Part shown: positions 60,631 through 64,000 of the stretch, in pieces | Position numbering within the stretch: the first letter of the stretch is position 1 | Layout of the letters: every line of letters starts with the position of its first letter | Source: Planctomycetota bacterium | GTDB lineage: Bacteria > Planctomycetota > B15-G4 | NCBI GenBank assembly: GCA_021604805.1 | Contig: BQJR01000004.1 | Location: 372,001 to 436,000 of the forward strand | DNA length: 64,000 nt | Direction of reading: 5' to 3' | Notes under the pieces: generated by a model | What the model was told of the DNA's origin: nothing | Seen by the model: the letters and a program-made list of their open reading frames with translations, nothing else | Databases searched by the model: none | Made by a program: the position numbers and the translations under genes

Positions 60631-62568
60631 TCAGCCACCGCTCGGCACGACCTCGCCTGCGAAGTGCCAGCTCGCCACGTGATCACGCTCGATGAGATCA
60701 CCGCGCAAGGCGGCGCGGATGAGCTCCACCGGGATGCTGTTCTGGCGCAAGACGGCGTCGTGGAACTCGCGCTCACTCAGCTCACCGTTCACCACGAGTT
60801 CCTCGTGCAGCGCGGCGAGCTGTAGACCGCCGATCATGTACGCGCATTGGTAGAGCGGCCCGTAGTAAGGGCCCACGTAGCGACGCACCTCGGCCGTGGC
60901 GTTGTCGCGCTCGTGACCCACGCGGTCCACGAGGAAGTCGATCATCTCGTCGGGCGACATGCGCTCGAGGTGGAAACCGAGTGACACGATGATGCGCGCG
61001 GCGCGATGCATGCGCCAGAAGAGCATGCCGATGCGGTTTTCGGGGCCGCGCGCCCAACCGAGATCCCACTCGCGCATCTCCCAGTAGAGCGCCCAGCCCT
61101 CGCCCAGGAAGGGCGTGCTGAACGGGCGACGTTGCGTGGCGAAGCGCTGCGCCATGTGACCTTGCAGGTGATGACCGGGCACCAACTCGTGCGGCGTGAC
61201 GAGGCGCGAGAAGTGGATGTTGTTGCCGCGCATGGCCTGCAGCTTGGCGTCGTGGTCCATGTCGTCGGTGGGGTAGGCCACGAGCATCTCTTGGCCGCCG
61301 TAGGCCGCGAAAGGCAAGGTGCGTTGTGACTCGCGCGAGAGCATGCGCACGCGCCAGGTCTCGCGACACAACTCGGGGATCGTGACGAGTTCACGCTCGT
61401 CGAGGAAAGCGATGGCTTCGCGCGCTTGCTGCGCGACCAACGCGTCTTGCTCGCCCGGATCGACGTGCAAGCCCTTCACGTGCTCGAGCGCGTCCATCCA
61501 ACGATCGCCGAAACCGAGCTCTCGCGACGCCACGCGCATCTGCTCTTCGCACCACGCGAACTGTTGCTCGCCGAGCGTGAGCAGCTGCTCGGGCGTGTAC
61601 GGGATGAACTCGTGTTGCAGGTCGGCGAGCAGCGCGTCGCGGCCGATGGGGTCGCCCACAAGCGGGTCGTCGTCTTCACCCTTCTGGCCGGCGATGTCTT
61701 CGTGGAGCTTCTCGCGGTAGGCGTCGAGCGCGTCGCGGACGCGGACGAGCGGCTTCTCGGTCCACCAGCCGAAAGCGGGCGCGAAGGTCTCGTAGTGACG
61801 CGCCCAGGTGTCGAGCGTGCGGCGCAACCCGCGCACCTGGCCGGCGAGGCGCAGCGCTTCGACATCGGTGACGGGGAGCGGGTCGGCGACGTCGGTCGCA
61901 TCGGGATCTGCATCGGGATCTGCGTCGGGACCCGCGTCGGGATCCGCGTCGGCCTCGGAGGCGTCGGCAGGGTCATCGGTGGGTTCGGGCACGTCCTCGG
62001 CCTCGCCTTCGCCTTCGCCCGCGCCTTCGCGCTCGCGCTCGCCGTCGGCTGCGGCTTCGACGCGCTTCGTGAGCGCTTCCACCTCGTCGGCCAGCGCGTC
62101 GAGCGTGCGGGCAGCTTCGGCAGGGTCGACGTCGGCAAGCGACCAGCGCGCCTCTTCCAGCGCAATGATCGTGGGCGCGAAGCTGAGCAAGGCTTCGCTC
62201 GCGGCGAGGCGCTCGCCCAGGATCTCGAGCTCGCGCGCCTCAGCGTGGACATGCGCTTGCAGCAACACGTGATCGATGCGCTCGCCCGCGTTCAGCTGAT
62301 CGAAGTCGAGCGCTACGAGCCGGGCACGCCACCGTTCGTTGAAGGCCGTCAACCGCTCGATCCGCGTGGGCGACACCTCGATGTCGTAGAAGCGGCTCAG
62401 CTCGCTCGAGTCGGTGGTGAAGCGCTCGATGAGCGGGGCCATGCGCTGGCTCGGAGCGGACTCCAACGCGGCCGTCTGTACGGGAGTCGCCGACACGGGG
62501 CTCGCACAAGCGCTCAGCACGAACAGCAAAGCGGTCGCAGGAAGACGAAGAGTGGCAGCGGTGTTCAT
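60631..62568 (-). CDS. DUF885 family protein (putative exported metallopeptidase)
   Basis: A 645-residue protein of the DUF885 family. The zinc motif HELVPGHH, preceded by RLVTPHEL and followed by LQGHMAQRF, resembles the HExxH site of gluzincin-type carboxypeptidases, with LGEGWALYWEMRE supplying the downstream Glu. A lipobox-like FVLSACAS at residues 15-22 suggests lipidation or export. Between about residues 165 and 220 an acidic insertion (EGEAEDVPEPTDDPAD, then ADPDAGPDADPD) encoded partly by a 12-bp minisatellite interrupts the helical N-terminal half. The start at 62568 matches the signal. Confidence 0.85.
   Translation of the reverse strand: MNTAATLRLPATALLFVLSACASPVSATPVQTAALESAPSQRMAPLIERFTTDSSELSRFYDIEVSPTRIERLTAFNERWRARLVALDFDQLNAGERIDHVLLQAHVHAEARELEILGERLAASEALLSFAPTIIALEEARWSLADVDPAEAARTLDALADEVEALTKRVEAAADGEREREGAGEGEGEAEDVPEPTDDPADASEADADPDAGPDADPDADPDATDVADPLPVTDVEALRLAGQVRGLRRTLDTWARHYETFAPAFGWWTEKPLVRVRDALDAYREKLHEDIAGQKGEDDDPLVGDPIGRDALLADLQHEFIPYTPEQLLTLGEQQFAWCEEQMRVASRELGFGDRWMDALEHVKGLHVDPGEQDALVAQQAREAIAFLDERELVTIPELCRETWRVRMLSRESQRTLPFAAYGGQEMLVAYPTDDMDHDAKLQAMRGNNIHFSRLVTPHELVPGHHLQGHMAQRFATQRRPFSTPFLGEGWALYWEMREWDLGWARGPENRIGMLFWRMHRAARIIVSLGFHLERMSPDEMIDFLVDRVGHERDNATAEVRRYVGPYYGPLYQCAYMIGGLQLAALHEELVVNGELSEREFHDAVLRQNSIPVELIRAALRGDLIERDHVASWHFAGEVVPSGG
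61898..61957. repeat. 12-bp in-frame minisatellite in the DUF885 gene
   Basis: Five 12-bp units (61898, 61910, 61922, 61934, 61946; core gcatcgggatct or gcgtcgggatcc) encode, on the minus strand, ADPD-type acidic repeats in the DUF885 protein. Confidence 0.9.
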
Positions 62569-62665
62569 CGCAGAGCTCGGAGTGGATCGACGAGTTGAAT
62601 CAAGCGAGCGAGTCTAGCCTTCGCTCCACTAAGCTGCGCAGGACAGCTGTCTTCGGAGAGACGCC

Positions 62666-63322
62666 ATGCGCGGCCGGCCGCGACCCTACAGCGTGAGCGG
62701 CGTGTTCCCGTCGCAGGATCGCCTGCTCGCGCTGCTGCCCTTGCTGCACGGTGTCGACCGCCGCGTGCTCGTCGACCTGCCGCGAGCGCTGCACACGGGC
62801 GTCGGCCTCGATCAGGGAGCCGGCGAACTCGCGGAGTGCATCCGACGCCAGACCGCCGAGCTCGTGAACCCACGCGACGTGGTCGGCTACTGGGACATCG
62901 CCGCGCGCTACCGACTGCTCCACGAAGACCACGACCACCGCCTTGCACTCACGCGCCGCGGCCGACACTTGCTGGGCACCCCGAACGGTCGCGTGCAACG
63001 CTGGATCGCCGGACGCGAAGGTCTCACGCACTTGCTCGTCGCCATCGCCGCAGGTTCCGACACGCTCGCGTCGCTGCTGCCGGCCTGGCGCGACACGCTC
63101 AGCGGCAACCCGCGCTTCGCGGCGTCGGCATCGCCTCCGCGTTCCTTGGCGCAGCGCGTGGCAACGCTGCTGCGCGGCGGCTGGATCGAAGCTCACGGTG
63201 CGCACCAGCAACGCCTTTCCAGTGAGACGGGCTTCCGCCGACGCGAACCCGAACCAGCCTTCGCAGAACTCACAGGCGGACTGGCTCTGACTGCCAAGGG
63301 GCACGCTTGCTTGACGGCGTGA
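62666..63322 (+). CDS. Protein of unknown function
   Basis: A 218-residue protein that I do not recognise. It begins RGRPRPYSVSGVFPSQDRLLALLP; the middle (YWDIAARYRLLHEDHDHRLALTRRGRHLLG) looks like a winged-helix end with the LTxxG turn, and the second half (SLAQRVATLLRGGWIEAHGAHQQRLSSETG, then LALTAKGHACL) ends in another winged-helix-like pair of strands. A DNA-binding role is possible but not shown; no metal site, signal peptide or membrane segment is seen. ATG 62666 follows GGAGAG. It is divergent from the DUF885 gene (97-bp spacer). Confidence 0.65.
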   Translation: MRGRPRPYSVSGVFPSQDRLLALLPLLHGVDRRVLVDLPRALHTGVGLDQGAGELAECIRRQTAELVNPRDVVGYWDIAARYRLLHEDHDHRLALTRRGRHLLGTPNGRVQRWIAGREGLTHLLVAIAAGSDTLASLLPAWRDTLSGNPRFAASASPPRSLAQRVATLLRGGWIEAHGAHQQRLSSETGFRRREPEPAFAELTGGLALTAKGHACLTA

Positions 63323-63422
63323 CCACCGTGACCACAAGCGAAGCACCGGCTTTGGCGCCCCCCCGCAACGCGAGATCTTTCCTATGCTGGCGCGCCGGGA
63401 ACTCCGAGAGGGAAGTCACAGC

Positions 63423-64000
63423 ATGCGTAAGACCTCGATCACGCTCGGCCTCGTCGCCGCGCATCTCTTCGGTGCAGCTCTGCACGCTCAACAGCTGCCC
63501 GCGCCGTCCACCGCGCTGCCTGCGCCCGTGCTTCCGGTGAACGGTTTCATCGTGAAGATGCTGCCCGCCGACCTCGACGCGAACGGCCTGCAGGACATCG
63601 CGCTCATCACGAACAACAACCACCTGTGGTTGCTGCTGAGCGACGGCGAGGGCGGCATGTCGGGCTTCCGTCACGCTCCCGCTGTCTCGGGCGCGCTCAT
63701 CGACCTCGCCGTGCTGGACTGGAACCACGATGGTTGGGACGACGTGGCCAGCCTCAGCGACACCGGCAGCGTGCGCGTGTTGCTGGGCGACGGCGCCGGC
63801 GGCAGCTTGGGCGACGTGCAAGCGCTCGCCGCCGACACCCCCGGCCTCGCACTGCGCGCCGGCGACTTCGATGGCGACGACAACGACGACCTCGTGCTGA
63901 GCACTTCGCTGCCACCACGTCTGCGCATCTTGCGCGGCAACGGCTCGGGCGGCGTGCTCAGCGAACACACGCACCTCACGCCCGGCCTGGCGAGCACCTT
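63423..64000 (+). CDS. Exported FG-GAP/VCBS-repeat protein, C-terminus beyond window
   Basis: The first 192 residues of an exported repeat protein. A signal peptide (RKTSITLGLVAAHLFGAALHAQ) is followed by FG-GAP/VCBS calcium loops, seen in ADLDANGLQDIALIT, VLDWNHDGWDDVASLS and GDFDGDDNDDLVLST. The ATG at 63423 is the only start consistent with the signal. The frame is open at the window end. It may belong to the same family as the FG-GAP protein at 53965-55668, whose C-terminal tail would then lie outside this window. Confidence 0.85.
   Translation, partial: MRKTSITLGLVAAHLFGAALHAQQLPAPSTALPAPVLPVNGFIVKMLPADLDANGLQDIALITNNNHLWLLLSDGEGGMSGFRHAPAVSGALIDLAVLDWNHDGWDDVASLSDTGSVRVLLGDGAGGSLGDVQALAADTPGLALRAGDFDGDDNDDLVLSTSLPPRLRILRGNGSGGVLSEHTHLTPGLAST

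Noticed and set aside
1-64000. tRNA or rRNA genes, insertion sequences, attachment sites
   Set aside because: No cloverleaf-like segment, rRNA core, transposase-like protein or flanking inverted repeat was recognised on reading; a tRNAscan or ISfinder search would be decisive.

Overview
The window is about 70% G+C, densely packed with genes, and contains no rRNA, tRNA, CRISPR array or insertion sequence that I could find. Several traits point to a member of the Planctomycetota: ECF sigma factors of the Sig-70_X6 type beside Ser/Thr kinases with TPR tails, a Tat-exported Gfo/Idh/MocA oxidoreductase, many large secreted beta-helix, FG-GAP and DNRLRE proteins, and a recurring C-terminal tail ending in SNALRATTP-like residues. 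The Saltatorellus/Engelhardtia/Rohdeia-like group seems closest, but this placement is inference and no marker gene is present.

Positions 1-9700 form a purine-degradation island. A urate hydroxylase (PuuD, cut by the window edge) faces a tightly overlapping operon for allantoinase, an allantoicase-OHCU decarboxylase fusion and hydroxyisourate hydrolase. A di-heme oxidoreductase follows, then a deaminase-aldolase pair (guanine deaminase-like, DUF6986-like) divergent from adenine deaminase. Together these could take adenine and guanine into the pathway and urate through to ureidoglycolate; xanthine dehydrogenase is not in the window.

Positions 9800-17600 hold a DUF5522 protein, a rhombosortase with its rhombotarget lipoprotein, an operon deoC-ALDH-half ALDH (deoxyribose 5-phosphate to acetaldehyde, then oxidation; the second ALDH has no catalytic cysteine), and glutaminyl-tRNA synthetase with a GatB/YqeY tail. 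Positions 17700-28100 encode an acyltransferase-fold protein and four exported proteins, including a 1467-residue protein with six repeated modules. Positions 28200-35200 carry frataxin (CyaY), a Gfo/Idh/MocA protein, an alanine/glycine:cation symporter, a NUDIX hydrolase, a PIG-L deacetylase, a DCC-type membrane protein and a sulfotransferase.

Near 35990 the C-terminal tail of an RND efflux pump abuts a Ser/Thr kinase that has lost its N-lobe and then changes frame near 37365. This is either a true rearrangement or an assembly error. Beyond it lie an AhpD-oxidoreductase pair, two intact kinase/ECF sigma modules, a collagen-like protein, a GT39 glycosyltransferase, a DUF4198-Kelch-YHS protein behind a Fur-box-like site, a CbpA/CbpM pair, two FG-GAP proteins (one cut by the window end), a cyclase-family lipoprotein, a GNAT, a DUF885 peptidase and an unrecognised protein.

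A general feature is in-frame minisatellites (9, 12, 18 and 36 bp periods) that insert Ala/Gly/Pro/Ser/Asp-rich loops into otherwise conserved enzymes. Gene ends often overlap by 4 bp (ATGA, GTGA, or interleaved convergent stops at CTAG/CTAA).
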